Below are positions 26,612-35,576 of a DNA stretch of 64,000 nucleotides, one piece after another. Under the pieces are notes generated by a model. The model searched no databases. It was not told where the DNA came from and saw only the letters and a program-made list of their open reading frames with translations. This DNA is from Hyphomicrobiales bacterium (lineage in GTDB: Bacteria; Pseudomonadota; Alphaproteobacteria; Rhizobiales; Rhizobiaceae): assembly GCA_900471485.1 (NCBI GenBank), contig UCEU01000013.1, positions 62,001 through 126,000 on the forward strand. The letters are read 5' to 3'. Each line of letters starts with the position of its first letter. The stretch's first letter is position 1. Position numbers and translations under genes: made by a program.

Positions 26612-27865
26612 CTACTTCTCGAGCGTCGCCACCACTTCGACATGGGCCGACCACAGGAACTGGTCGACCGGCGTGACCGAGGTGATGCGGTAGCCGCCCT
26701 CGACGAGGATGGCGAGGTCGCGCGCCAGCGTCAGCGGATTGCAGCTGACGGCGACGACCTTCTTGACGGTCGAGCGGGCAAGCTCCTTGCACTGGAATTC
26801 CGCGCCCGCGCGCGGCGGGTCGAAGACGACGGCGTCATAGACCTTGAGCTCCGAGGTCATCAGCGGCCGGCGGAAGAGGTCGCGCTTCTCCGTCGTCACC
26901 GGCTTCAGGCCCTGCGTATTGCGGCCGGCGAAGTCGAGCGTCGAAATCGCCTTCTCGTCGCCCTCGACCGCATGCACCCGGCCGATGCGGGCAAGCCGCA
27001 GGGAAAACGTGCCGGCGCCCGCGAAGAGGTCGGCGATCCGCTTGGCCTTGCCGACATGCGCCAGCACCAGTTCGGCCATCGCCTCCTCGGCCTGCTTGGT
27101 GGCCTGGGTGAAGCTGCCGGGCGGCGGCGATGCCTTGACTGCGCCGAACTCGACGATCGGCTTTACCGGCTCGATGAGAATCTCGCCATTGACAGAGATG
27201 CGAGCGATGCCGCGCAGCGAAAGCGCCGTTTCGATCACCTTGCGGCGATGCTGGTCGCTCAGCTTCTTCTTGATGCCGTCGATCGCGATGTCGAGCCCCG
27301 ACAGGGTCTCGAGCACGCCGATGCGAAACGCCTCCGCATCCGTCGCGATCGCCGCGCCAATCGCCTTGATCGCCGGCAGCCTGGCCATGATGCCCGCCGA
27401 CGAGATGGGACATTCCTCGATATTGACGATGTGGTGGCTTTCGGCCTGGTTGAAGCCGATCAGCATGTCCTTCTCGGTCTTGCGTGCGGCAAACACCACG
27501 CGCCGGCGCTCGCCGGGATGCGCCGCGATCGTCTCGCCGACCTCGGGCGTCAGGCCCTTCGATCTAAGCGCGTCGATCACCAGCTGCCGCTTGAAGGCGC
27601 GGTAGGGCGCGTCGGCGAGGTGCTGCAGCGTGCAGCCGCCGCAGGTGCCGTTGACGCCATCCGGGCCGAAGTGCCGACAGAGCGGCTCCTGTCGGTCCGG
27701 CGACGGCGTGGTCACCGACATCAGCGTGCCCTGGTTCTTCACGCGCGCGATTGCCACCGTTTCGCCGGGCAGGGCGAAGGGCACGTAAACAGGGCCGTCG
27801 CTGCCGATGACGATGCCGTCGCCCTGGGCGCCGAGCTTCTGGATTGTTACTTTCTCGCTGCTCAC
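26612..27865 (-). CDS. TrmA/RumA-type RNA (uracil-5-)methyltransferase
   Basis: A 417-residue SAM-dependent RNA methyltransferase. An N-terminal TRAM domain (about 5-55) is followed by the iron-sulphur cysteine set (CRHFGPDGVNGTCGGCTLQH). The SAM domain shows DLFAGAGTFSLRLA, DPPRAGAEFQCKEL and the nucleophile region VAVSCNPLTLARD. The family makes m5U in 23S rRNA or tRNA; which RNA is used here cannot be told. It overlaps the upstream tlyA-type gene by 4 bases (ATGA), so the two are translationally coupled. Confidence 0.9.
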   Translation of the reverse strand: MSSEKVTIQKLGAQGDGIVIGSDGPVYVPFALPGETVAIARVKNQGTLMSVTTPSPDRQEPLCRHFGPDGVNGTCGGCTLQHLADAPYRAFKRQLVIDALRSKGLTPEVGETIAAHPGERRRVVFAARKTEKDMLIGFNQAESHHIVNIEECPISSAGIMARLPAIKAIGAAIATDAEAFRIGVLETLSGLDIAIDGIKKKLSDQHRRKVIETALSLRGIARISVNGEILIEPVKPIVEFGAVKASPPPGSFTQATKQAEEAMAELVLAHVGKAKRIADLFAGAGTFSLRLARIGRVHAVEGDEKAISTLDFAGRNTQGLKPVTTEKRDLFRRPLMTSELKVYDAVVFDPPRAGAEFQCKELARSTVKKVVAVSCNPLTLARDLAILVEGGYRITSVTPVDQFLWSAHVEVVATLEK

Positions 27866-28608
27866 GGTTTCGTTCCTGCCAAAAGATATTCCTGATTGCC
27901 GTCTCCGCCCGAGATCGGCGAGGGGATGAGCCCGAGGCTCGTCCAGCCCATGTCTTCCACAAACCAGCGCTGCAGCTCGGCGGCGACTGACGGTGCCGAG
28001 GAGGGATCGCGGAGCATCCCGCCCTTGCCGATCGCCTCGCGCCCCGCCTCGAACTGCGGCTTGACCAGAAGCACGGCCGTCGCGCCGGGTTCCGCCAGAT
28101 CGAGCGCCGGCGCCAGCGCCAGCTTCAGGCTGATGAAGGAGACGTCGGAAACGATGAAGGTGAGGGGGTGGCCGATATCCTCGGCAACCAGGTTGCGCGC
28201 GTTCAGCCCTTCGATGTTGCTGACATCGGCGTTCTCGGCGATACGCGGATGCATCTGCCCATGGCCGACATCGATGGCAGTGACGTGCGCCGCGCCGCGC
28301 TCCAGGAGTACCTCGGTAAAGCCGCCGGTCGAAGCGCCGACGTCGAGACAGTGATGGCCGCTCGGGTCGAGCTTGAAGTGGTCGAGCGCCGCCGTCAGCT
28401 TCAGCGCCGCTCGCGACACATATTCCTGCGCGGGATCGTCGATCTCGATAGCGGCATCCGGGCCGAAGACCGCGCCTGCCTTGGTGATAACCCTGCCGTC
28501 CACCTTCACGGTGCCGCGGCTTACCGCATCGCGGGCGCGCGAGCGGCTGGCAAAAAGACCCAGGCTCACGAGAAGCTGGTCGAGACGTTGTGCGTTCTGA
28601 TCGGACAT
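27862..28608 (-). CDS. tlyA: TlyA-type rRNA 2'-O-methyltransferase / S4-FtsJ family protein
   Basis: A 248-residue protein with an N-terminal S4 RNA-binding domain (RLDQLLVSLGLFASRSRARD) and an FtsJ-like methyltransferase domain (HHCLDVGASTGGFTEVLLER, then AIDVGHGQMHPR). TlyA of mycobacteria 2'-O-methylates 16S and 23S rRNA; some homologues have been called haemolysins, which is doubtful here. The ATG at 28608 gives the family length. It is coupled to the RNA methyltransferase gene at 26612 by a 4-base overlap, so the pair looks like an RNA-modification operon. Confidence 0.88.
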   Translation of the reverse strand: MSDQNAQRLDQLLVSLGLFASRSRARDAVSRGTVKVDGRVITKAGAVFGPDAAIEIDDPAQEYVSRAALKLTAALDHFKLDPSGHHCLDVGASTGGFTEVLLERGAAHVTAIDVGHGQMHPRIAENADVSNIEGLNARNLVAEDIGHPLTFIVSDVSFISLKLALAPALDLAEPGATAVLLVKPQFEAGREAIGKGGMLRDPSSAPSVAAELQRWFVEDMGWTSLGLIPSPISGGDGNQEYLLAGTKP

Positions 28609-29000
28609 GGCCTGTCCATGCCGATCAAAGCCGTCACTTGCAAGCCTTTTTGTTCCTTCCTGCCCTTGCGCCCGCCAATGCGCTTAAAAAGCATGGCGTA
28701 AGTAAGCCCTTGCTGATTACACCGACCGGTTGGACGGTTTACTGTCCTGAAATTGTATTGGTGCCGGGAGATACACGCCGTATCAGTCGAAACAGGCGGA
28801 ATGTTGCAATGCACATTTAAACGTTTTTAAATTACTCGCTGCCTAATGTCGCCTCGATTGCAGCGGACTTCAAGCCGCTCCCGCCATGATGGCACGCACA
28901 TTCACCTGCCGATCATGTGTATCTCCCCCGACGAATTCTTCGGCATGCATCCGCATGCGCGAGTTGCCCACGGCTTTGTGCCGCCAGGAGAAATTGACTG
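28609..29000. other. Intergenic region between tlyA and the second chemoreceptor
   Basis: No gene is supported in this 392-base gap, which must hold divergent promoters. It has an AT-rich patch with TTTAAACG-TTTTTAAA around 28816-28831, reminiscent of the AT-rich patch before the first chemoreceptor gene. The last 20 bases carry a GGAG site before the ATG at 29001. Confidence 0.4.
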
Positions 29001-30941
29001 ATGTTTGCCAGAAACATGTCCCTGAACGGTAAGCTCGCCGCGACCTTCGCCGCGCTGATCCTTATCTTTCTTTCCGTTTCCGCCTTCGTCTATTCGAAGG
29101 CCGGCACGGCTGCCGACGCTTCCGACCAGCAGAAGAAATCCGAACAGCTCGTCACCCAGATCGACGATGCGCTGCAGGCCATGCTCGAGCAGGCCGTGAA
29201 CCTGCGCGGCTTCCTGCTGTTTCGCAGCGACAGCACCTATGGTGACATCGCCACCAACCGCGAGCGCATGCTGAAGGCAATCGCCGCCGCGCGCCAGACG
29301 GCCGCAGGCAATGCCGATTTCATCCAGCAGATCGACGCCATGCAGAAGGCCGCCGATCTCTATTACAACGAGCTTGCCGTGCCGCAGTCCAAGGCCCGCA
29401 AGGAAACCGAGATGCCGGTCGACCAGATCGTCAAGATCGGTGTCAACGAGACCAAGGGCCAGCTTGACGGCTTCCGTCAGGCATCCGCCAAGATCAAGGC
29501 CGCCGCTCGCGAGCAGTCCGATGCGCTTGCCGCCCTGCGCGTGTCCGCCAACAGCGAACTCAGCGCCAGCCTCGTCATCGGCGGCATCGCGGCTGCCCTC
29601 GCGGCTAGCCTGCTTGCCTGGATGATGTCGCGCAGCATCGTCAAGCCGATCGTCGGCATGACGGCTGCCATGGGTCGCCTTGCCGGTGGCCAGAACGATA
29701 TCGACGTTCCCGCCCTCGACCGCCACGACGAAGTCGGCCGCATGGCGCAGTCGGTCCTCGTCTTCAAGGACGCCGCCATCGAGAAGATCCGCCTTGCCGG
29801 CGAAACCGACCGGATGCGCGGCGAGGCCGAGCGCCAGCGTCACGCCGGTGACGAGCAGAAGGCCCGCGAGGAGAGCGAAATCCACTTCGCCATCGACAAT
29901 CTCGCCAATGGCCTCGCTGACCTTGCGAACGGCAATGTCGCGGTCCGTATCGACACCCCCTTCGCCGCCCGCTTCGATCGTCTGCGCAGCGACTTCAACA
30001 ATGCCGTCGAAAAGCTGCAGAGCGCGCTTCAGTCCGTCGGCCACAATGCCTCGGCCATCAACGCAGGCGCCGGCGAAATCCGCACCGCCGCCGACGATCT
30101 GGCCCGCCGCACCGAGCAGCAGGCCGCAGCCGTCGAGGAAACCGCAGCCGCTCTCGAGGAAGTCACCACGACCGTTCGCGACAGCGCCAAGCGCGCCGAG
30201 GATGTCGGCCAGCTCGTCGAGCGCACCCGCCTGGGCGCTGAGAAGTCGGGCGAGGTTGTCCGCAAGGCCGTGACCGCCATGGAGCAGATCGAACGCTCGT
30301 CCAGCGAGATCGGCAACATCATCGGCGTCATCGACGATATCGCCTTCCAGACTAACCTGCTGGCGCTGAACGCCGGCGTCGAAGCAGCGCGTGCCGGTGA
30401 TGCCGGCAAGGGCTTCGCGGTCGTGGCCCAGGAAGTGCGAGAGCTCGCCCAGCGCTCGGCCAATGCCGCCAAGGAAATCAAGGCGCTGATCAACACCTCG
30501 GGCAGCCATGTCGAGACCGGCGTCTCGCTGGTCGACGAAACCGGCAAGGCCTTGGCCGAAATCGTCGGCGCCGTGCAGGAAATCAACAAGCATGTCGGCG
30601 CCATCGTCACCGCCACCCGCGAGCAGTCCATCGGCCTGCAGGAGATCAACACCGCCGTCAACAATATGGACCAGGGTACCCAGCAGAACGCCGCCATGGT
30701 CGAGGAACAGACCGCGGCCAGCCACGCGCTCGCCCAGGAGGCAACCGCGCTGGACGACCTGCTGCGCCAGTTCAACCTCGGCCAGCAACAGTCTGCCGCA
30801 CCGCGCGCCAGCGTCGCCACGACGGCCTCGCGCCCGGTTGCCTCGCCGGCGCACGCGCTGACGAAGTCGGTCGCCAAGGCCTTCGGCGGTCGCGCCACCT
30901 CGGCCGCCGTTGCGGTCAAGGAAGAATGGTCGGAGTTCTGA
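29001..30941 (+). CDS. Methyl-accepting chemotaxis protein with CheR-docking tail
   Basis: A 646-residue membrane chemoreceptor. A transmembrane helix (about 12-33) precedes a periplasmic helical sensor (about 35-188), a second helix (about 190-213) and a HAMP domain. The signalling hairpin has the invariant [20 protein letters not shown]. The very end, EEWSEF, has aromatic residues three apart (W and F) like the C-terminal pentapeptide that recruits CheR and CheB in enterobacterial receptors. It is a close paralogue of the protein at 23547, with near-identical signalling domains but a different sensor. The gene is closed by an intrinsic terminator. Confidence 0.9.
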   Translation: MFARNMSLNGKLAATFAALILIFLSVSAFVYSKAGTAADASDQQKKSEQLVTQIDDALQAMLEQAVNLRGFLLFRSDSTYGDIATNRERMLKAIAAARQTAAGNADFIQQIDAMQKAADLYYNELAVPQSKARKETEMPVDQIVKIGVNETKGQLDGFRQASAKIKAAAREQSDALAALRVSANSELSASLVIGGIAAALAASLLAWMMSRSIVKPIVGMTAAMGRLAGGQNDIDVPALDRHDEVGRMAQSVLVFKDAAIEKIRLAGETDRMRGEAERQRHAGDEQKAREESEIHFAIDNLANGLADLANGNVAVRIDTPFAARFDRLRSDFNNAVEKLQSALQSVGHNASAINAGAGEIRTAADDLARRTEQQAAAVEETAAALEEVTTTVRDSAKRAEDVGQLVERTRLGAEKSGEVVRKAVTAMEQIERSSSEIGNIIGVIDDIAFQTNLLALNAGVEAARAGDAGKGFAVVAQEVRELAQRSANAAKEIKALINTSGSHVETGVSLVDETGKALAEIVGAVQEINKHVGAIVTATREQSIGLQEINTAVNNMDQGTQQNAAMVEEQTAASHALAQEATALDDLLRQFNLGQQQSAAPRASVATTASRPVASPAHALTKSVAKAFGGRATSAAVAVKEEWSEF

Positions 30942-31006
30942 TCGAACACCGACACCTCTATTTCAGCAGGCCGGACATTTCAGTATGGCCTCATTTCAGC
31001 AGGGAC

Positions 31007-31035
31007 GGGGTCGCGCTCAGGCGTGACCCCTTTTT
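31007..31035 (+). terminator. Intrinsic terminator of the second chemoreceptor gene
   Basis: GGGGTCGCGC pairs with GCGTGACCCC around TCAG (one mismatch), followed by TTTTT. It lies about 65 bases after the stop. Confidence 0.85.
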
Positions 31036-31078
31036 CGTTCCGACGCACCGGCTCCAGATGCGCCGTCGGTGCTCCCCG

Positions 31079-31549
31079 TTAGCCCTCCGGCATCGTCGCC
31101 GGCGGCTCCGCGCCCGCGATCCGGTCAAGATTGTCGATCAGTCGCCGGAGCAGCCCGGTCAGTTGTTCGGCTTCTGTCTCTGTAAATCCCTGCAGCGCCT
31201 CGCGATTGCCTTCGAACAGCGTGGCGATCGCCTCGGGCATGCGTGCTTCGGCAGCCGTGGTCAGGCTGATGCGGCTGCTGCGGCCGTCATCCGGGTCGGG
31301 CGTCCGGCGGATCAGCCCGTCGCGTTCCATCCGGGCCAGCATCTGCGCCATCGGCGGCTGCTCGGTCCTGGCGAAGCGGGCGAGATCGCGCTGCGAGCTG
31401 ATATTGCCGTTCTGCAGCGCCACCAGTACCGGCAGTTGCCCCACGCCGAAGCCGAGCGGCTTCAAGCGCGCCTCGCTGAGCCGCGCAAAGCCGCGCCCGG
31501 CCAGGCTGATGAGATGCCCCGGTGTCGATAGCACGTCCTTCTCGTTCAT
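31079..31549 (-). CDS. MarR family transcriptional regulator
   Basis: A 156-residue winged-helix regulator. The DNA-binding core has SSQRDLARFARTEQPPMAQ, MLARMERDGLIRRTPDPDDG (wing with the DxR-type PDDGR turn) and RISLTTAAEARM. It is divergent from an NTF2-like gene, with a 121-base spacer that contains a candidate operator, the usual MarR layout of regulator next to its target. The ligand is unknown. Confidence 0.88.
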   Translation of the reverse strand: MNEKDVLSTPGHLISLAGRGFARLSEARLKPLGFGVGQLPVLVALQNGNISSQRDLARFARTEQPPMAQMLARMERDGLIRRTPDPDDGRSSRISLTTAAEARMPEAIATLFEGNREALQGFTETEAEQLTGLLRRLIDNLDRIAGAEPPATMPEG

Positions 31550-31576
31550 CGCGCTTCCTTGGTGCCATTGACGAAA

Positions 31577-31590
31577 ATGTATACGTACAT
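31577..31590. promoter_or_regulatory. Candidate MarR operator
   Basis: ATGTA-TACG-TACAT is an inverted repeat 28 bases before the MarR start, in the spacer shared with the NTF2-like gene. Size and half-site spacing fit MarR-family operators. Confidence 0.5.
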
Positions 31591-31670
31591 ATATAAAATG
31601 CCAATCCCGTCGTCAATGTTGGAGGCTGATGCCCTGCATTCGACGCCAATGAGTTTTCAAAGGAGCCGAC

Positions 31671-32045
31671 ATGGCGGAAACCAATACGCAACTGATCGAA
31701 CGGATCTACGGTTGCTTCAACGCAAGGGATATCGACGGCGTGCTCGCCACGCTGGCCGAGGATGTCGCCTGGGCAAATGGCATGGACGGTGGCCACGAAC
31801 ATGGGCGCGATGCCGTTCGCGCTTATTGGACACGCCAATGGGCGGTCGTCAGTCCGCATGTGGAGCCGGTAGCAACAAGCGAAAGAGCCGAGGGCGTGCT
31901 TGCTGTCGAGGTGATCCAGACAATCCGCGATCTCGACGGCCGACCGCTGGCCGGGCAGAGCCATGGGTTGAAGGACAAGACGGTCTTTCACGTGTTCCAG
32001 ATATGCGACGGCAGGATCACCCGCTTCGATATCGAGGATCATTGA
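31671..32045 (+). CDS. SnoaL/NTF2-like protein
   Basis: A 124-residue protein with the cone-shaped NTF2-like fold. It opens with IERIYGCFNARDIDGVLATL, has EHGRDAVRAYWTRQW in the middle and ends ICDGRITRFDIED. Members act as isomerases, hydrolases or ligand-binding proteins, so no reaction can be assigned. The divergent MarR regulator suggests that it is induced by a small molecule. It has an AAAGGAG ribosome site. Confidence 0.8.
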   Translation: MAETNTQLIERIYGCFNARDIDGVLATLAEDVAWANGMDGGHEHGRDAVRAYWTRQWAVVSPHVEPVATSERAEGVLAVEVIQTIRDLDGRPLAGQSHGLKDKTVFHVFQICDGRITRFDIEDH

Positions 32046-32344
32046 AATGGCCAGCGGCCGCTAGCTTGCCTCCGTTTGGGCCTGTCACGATCAATCGCCG
32101 CATTGCCAATGTCCGAAAAGAGGGGAGGAGGCGGAACCCAGCTGACGCTTATCCGTTCACGTTACTCGTTTTCCGTTCTGCCGCAACCGCAGCACCACAT
32201 CTGTACGGATCGCCGGCATTTTCCCAAGCATCCTCAAAGCGCTAGCATCTTTGACCTTCAAACGATTAGCGAACATATTATTCGCGTTCTTGGAACTTTC
32301 GACGGCCAAACGCGTTTTCCCTCGTAACCGAAAGGATCTCGATT
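32046..32344. other. Intergenic region containing the promoter of the His-rich gene
   Basis: No gene is supported. The first two thirds show nothing recognisable. The last third holds an EcfG-type promoter (32292-32316) listed separately. Confidence 0.5.
32292..32316 (+). promoter_or_regulatory. EcfG-type general stress promoter of the His-rich gene
   Basis: GGAAC (32292-32296), 16 bases, then CGTT (32313-32316), followed 29 bases later by the start codon. The spacing equals that of the promoter at 18866. Confidence 0.7.
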
Positions 32345-32713
32345 ATGAGAAAAATCATTACGACCTTTGCAGTTGGCGGTTTGAGCGCCCTGATGGCGCT
32401 GACGTCGATAGCGCCCGTTCAGGCTATGCCGATCCACGCGCCTGCCGGCATCCAGCAGACGGAAAATCCTGTAGCTAATGTGGAATCCGTGGAGTGGCGT
32501 CACAACCGCCATCACTGGAAGCGCCATCATTCCTATCGCCACGACCGGCGCCACTATGACCGCCGCTACTACGGTCATCGCCGCCACCACCATTCGAATG
32601 GCGCGGCCATCATCGGCGGGCTTGCGGCGGGCGCGATCATTGGCGGCGCGATCGCCAACAGCAACAACCACCGCTACTACTATCACAACGGACGCCGCTA
32701 TCTCCGCGATTAG
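32345..32713 (+). CDS. His/Arg/Tyr-rich small secreted protein with glycine zipper
   Basis: A 122-residue protein with a signal peptide (about 1-27, cut near VQA). A His/Arg/Tyr-rich stretch follows (about 50-85, with HRRHHHS-type clusters), then a hydrophobic glycine-zipper segment ([18 protein letters not shown]) and a short basic tail. The layout is similar to the BA14K protein at 18926, including VQA-MP after the signal peptide, but the C-terminal BA14K domain is missing. The His clusters could bind metal. An EcfG-type promoter and a strong terminator frame it as a single-gene unit. Confidence 0.75.
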   Translation: MRKIITTFAVGGLSALMALTSIAPVQAMPIHAPAGIQQTENPVANVESVEWRHNRHHWKRHHSYRHDRRHYDRRYYGHRRHHHSNGAAIIGGLAAGAIIGGAIANSNNHRYYYHNGRRYLRD

Positions 32714-32737
32714 CCGTCCGTGAGTGGAGGAGCGAAG

Positions 32738-32764
32738 AGGCCGCACGTCGATGCGGCCTTTTTG
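32738..32764 (+). terminator. Intrinsic terminator of the His-rich gene
   Basis: AGGCCGCA and TGCGGCCT form a perfect 8-bp stem around CGTCGA, followed by TTTTT. Confidence 0.88.
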
Positions 32765-32794
32765 TTTGCCGGAAGACCACGCGCTTTCCTGTAT

Positions 32795-33214
32795 CTAGAC
32801 GCGCTCGTCGCCGCGAAAATAGACCCGCTGGATGATGGCCATGATCAGCGCCGTCGCCCACCCGAAGATGATCCAGCCATTGACCGCCTCGAAAACCGAG
32901 ACTTGCCGCCAGTCCTTGCCGAGCACGATGTCGCCATAGCCGACCGTGGTGAACGTCGTGGTGGAGAAATAGAGGGCATCGTCAAGCGAGGGCAGGGCAC
33001 CGAGCGCGAGATAGAGCAGTGCCCAAAGGCATATGTCGAGGCCGATCGGCACCAGCAGGTAGCTGACCCAGATCACGGTCACCATCGTGGCGTGCCGGCT
33101 GAGATAGCGCTCGTCCATCCGCCGGAAGACGCGCAGCCCCGCGGCCATGAATACGGCCTGGATCGCAACGGTCGCCGCGATCATCGCGGTCGCAAGAAAC
33201 AGCTTGAAAAACAC
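32795..33214 (-). CDS. Two-TM potassium channel family protein
   Basis: A 139-residue membrane protein of the Ion_trans_2 type. The selectivity filter TTFTTVGYGDIV is intact, with the pore helix just before it, and hydrophobic helices flank it at about 5-27, 45-72 and 112-130. It has no cytoplasmic RCK domain, so it is a short channel gated by voltage, pH or an unknown partner. The gene lies between the His-rich gene and a calcium/proton antiporter gene and is divergent from the latter. Ion-homeostasis context is suggestive only. Confidence 0.85.
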   Translation of the reverse strand: MFFKLFLATAMIAATVAIQAVFMAAGLRVFRRMDERYLSRHATMVTVIWVSYLLVPIGLDICLWALLYLALGALPSLDDALYFSTTTFTTVGYGDIVLGKDWRQVSVFEAVNGWIIFGWATALIMAIIQRVYFRGDERV

Positions 33215-33414
33215 CGGGCCTCCAGGAATTGCCGCGCGTCATGTCGGCGCCTTCAGTAATCAGCATAGCAGCTACGCGCGGCGTTCCGCATTGAGCGGCG
33301 TCAATCTGTCCCGAGGCCTCTCGCCAATGGCCCGCGGCACCACGTTGATCCGGGTCAATGCACGCCGCCGCCCATCGTCCTATCCTTGATTGCGACGGGG
33401 TGGAGGCATCGATC

Positions 33415-34542
33415 GTGCAGAACGCGCAGCAGAAACACGGATCTTCAGGCTTGATCGATGCCGCAATGTCGGAACTGCGCGCCGCGCCGCTTCTGGCACT
33501 TCTCGTCTTCGTGCCCGTCGTGATCCTCACGGAGATCGCCGCACCGGAGTCCCACACGCTGCTATTCATCCTCTCCGTGCTGGCCATAATCCCACTCGCT
33601 GCCTTGCTCAGCCGCGCGACGGAAGCAGTCTCTGCCCGCACCGGTGACGCCGTCGGCGGCCTGTTGAACGCCACGCTCGGCAACCTCACCGAACTCGTCA
33701 TATCGCTCGCCGCCTTGCAGGCCGGGCAATATCTGCTGGTCAAGGCCTCGATCGCCGGCGCCATCGTCACCAACACGCTGTTTATGCTTGGCGGCTCCTT
33801 CCTGCTCGGCGGCCTCAAGCATCACCTGCAGGAGTTCAATCGCGTCAGCGCCCGCTTCCAGGCGTCGCTGCTCTTTCTCGCCACCGTCGCGCTGTTTGTC
33901 CCCTCGCTTGTCAGCCGCGCCGATCAGGGCCCGGAGATGGTGCAGGCGCTCAGCCTCGGCCTCGCCGTGATCCTGATCGCGGTCTACGCCATGGGCATGC
34001 TGTTTTCGCTGAAGACCCACCGCGAGCTCTTCGCCAGCGTCGGCGAGGCCGAGGAGCACCATGGCGGCTGGGGGCTTTCGACCAGTATCACGGTGTTGGT
34101 GGTGGTGACGCTCTTCGTCGCGCTGATCAGCGAGGTCTTCGTCGGATCGGTACAGGCGGCGGCCGACAAGATGGGCATGACGCCCGCCTTCGTCGGCTTC
34201 ATCGTCGTGGCGCTCGTCGGCGCGGCGGCGGAAATGACCGCGGCCTTCTCGGCTGCCCGCGCCAACCGGCTCGATCTAAGCGTGGGCATCGCGCTGGGAA
34301 GCGCCTCGCAGATCGCGCTCTTCGTCGCCCCGGTTCTCGTCATTGTCAGCTATTTCATCGGCCCCGAGCCCATGTCGCTGCAGTTCTGGCCGGGCGCGGT
34401 GGCCATGATGTTCCTCGCCATGATGGCGGCCGCACTGCTCTCCAATGGCGGGCGCGGCGCCTGGTATGTCGGCGTGCTGGCACTCGCCGTCTACGCCATA
34501 TTCGGCCTGACGTTGTTCCTCCTGCCGCCCGCCGCTTCCTAG
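33415..34542 (+). CDS. Calcium:proton antiporter, CaCA family (CAX/ChaA-type)
   Basis: A protein of about 375 residues with eleven or so hydrophobic segments and two copies of the alpha-repeat motif. The first is GGLLNATLGNLTELVISLAAL and the second is GAAAEMTAAFSAARANRLDLS followed by ALGSASQIALF. Both repeats keep the acidic residue that carries Ca2+ and H+. The GTG at 33415 is chosen because GGAGG lies 8 bases upstream; an in-frame ATG at 33358 gives a longer but unsupported leader. It exports calcium, or possibly Na+/K+, in exchange for protons. The AraC gene converges on it with a 4-base overlap of stops. Confidence 0.88.
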   Translation: MQNAQQKHGSSGLIDAAMSELRAAPLLALLVFVPVVILTEIAAPESHTLLFILSVLAIIPLAALLSRATEAVSARTGDAVGGLLNATLGNLTELVISLAALQAGQYLLVKASIAGAIVTNTLFMLGGSFLLGGLKHHLQEFNRVSARFQASLLFLATVALFVPSLVSRADQGPEMVQALSLGLAVILIAVYAMGMLFSLKTHRELFASVGEAEEHHGGWGLSTSITVLVVVTLFVALISEVFVGSVQAAADKMGMTPAFVGFIVVALVGAAAEMTAAFSAARANRLDLSVGIALGSASQIALFVAPVLVIVSYFIGPEPMSLQFWPGAVAMMFLAMMAAALLSNGGRGAWYVGVLALAVYAIFGLTLFLLPPAAS

Positions 34543-35426
34543 AATCCGGAAAGATTCGGAGACGTGCGCATCCGCGCCACATCCCGCTTCGGCGTTTCCT
34601 TGTGCACGCGGACATAATCGCGGTTGAACTGAGAGGGGCTGTCATATCCGACGCGAAATCCCGCCTCGGCCGCCGTCATCCCCTCGACGATCATCAGCCG
34701 CCGCGCCTCCTGCAGGCGGATCTGGGTGCGAAACTGCAGCGGGCTCATCGCCATCGCCGCGCGGAAATGCTCGTAGAAGGACGACGAGCTCATGCCGGCG
34801 ATATCCGCCAGCTCCTCGATCGCGAAGGGGCTTCCGAAATTGCGGCAGACATAATCCACCGCCCGGCCGATCTGGTTCAGCCGGCTCTCGCCGCTGGCGA
34901 TCTGCCGGATCAGTCCGCCCTGCGGTCCCGATATCAGCCGATGCAAAATCTCCCGCTCGACAAGCGGCGCCAGAACCGGCGCATCCTCGGGCGCGTCGAG
35001 AAGACCAAGCAGACGCGCCGCCGCATCGATCAGCCTTGGCGTCGTCTCGCTGACCCGCGCCGCCGCCGGGTTCTCGTCGCGTGCCGGTGATCCCGAAATC
35101 ATCTCGTTCAGAAGCGTTCGGTTGAACTCCAGCCGCAGGCAGAGATAGGGCGCGTCAGGACTGGCCTCGATCACCGCGCCGATGACGGGCAGATCGACGC
35201 CAACAACGAGATAATGCGCGGCATCGTAGATATAGCTGGTATCGCCGATCGTCGCCCGCTTGCGCCCCTGCGCGACAATGCAGCAGGAGGGCTTGTAGAG
35301 CGTATGCAGCGGCTCTGTTGTCGCCGAGGATCGTATAACGCCGACGCGCGGCAGCACGGTGTCGAAGTTTCCATCCACCGCTGCATGACGATCGATCAGG
35401 GCGGCAAGATCGGTAATTGTTTCCAT
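34539..35426 (-). CDS. AraC family transcriptional regulator
   Basis: A 295-residue activator-type protein. The N-terminal AraC_N domain (about 20-180; LYKPSCCIVAQGRKRATIGD) is followed by two helix-turn-helix motifs (FAIEELADIAGMSSSSFYEH and AEAGFRVGYDSPSQFNRDY). The subtype with CIVAQGRK is commonly found next to short-chain dehydrogenase genes. It is divergent from the SDR gene at 35577, with 150 bases between them, and likely controls that gene and the Atu4866-domain gene. The C-terminus overlaps the antiporter stop by 4 bases on the opposite strand. Confidence 0.88.
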   Translation of the reverse strand: METITDLAALIDRHAAVDGNFDTVLPRVGVIRSSATTEPLHTLYKPSCCIVAQGRKRATIGDTSYIYDAAHYLVVGVDLPVIGAVIEASPDAPYLCLRLEFNRTLLNEMISGSPARDENPAAARVSETTPRLIDAAARLLGLLDAPEDAPVLAPLVEREILHRLISGPQGGLIRQIASGESRLNQIGRAVDYVCRNFGSPFAIEELADIAGMSSSSFYEHFRAAMAMSPLQFRTQIRLQEARRLMIVEGMTAAEAGFRVGYDSPSQFNRDYVRVHKETPKRDVARMRTSPNLSGF

Positions 35427-35576
35427 GGCGCCAGCATCGGACGTCTCGCGCGCTTTGCCAAGAGACCATCATCCCATTTCGGAGGATCGTGCAAGAATTC
35501 CGGAAAAGCCGTCTACCGCAATGGGCCCCGTCGGCGCGATCCTGTCTCGGTCAACAGTTCGCTTGAGGAGCAAGAC

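Noticed and set aside
27862..28608. TlyA-type gene as a haemolysin
   Set aside because: The S4 plus FtsJ-like methyltransferase domains point to rRNA modification.
28902..30854. 650-residue open frame antisense to the second chemoreceptor
   Set aside because: It is a shadow of a gene with clear domain motifs. Similar long shadows opposite the other chemoreceptor, the DUF1217-type gene, cfa and the carboxypeptidase were rejected for the same reason.
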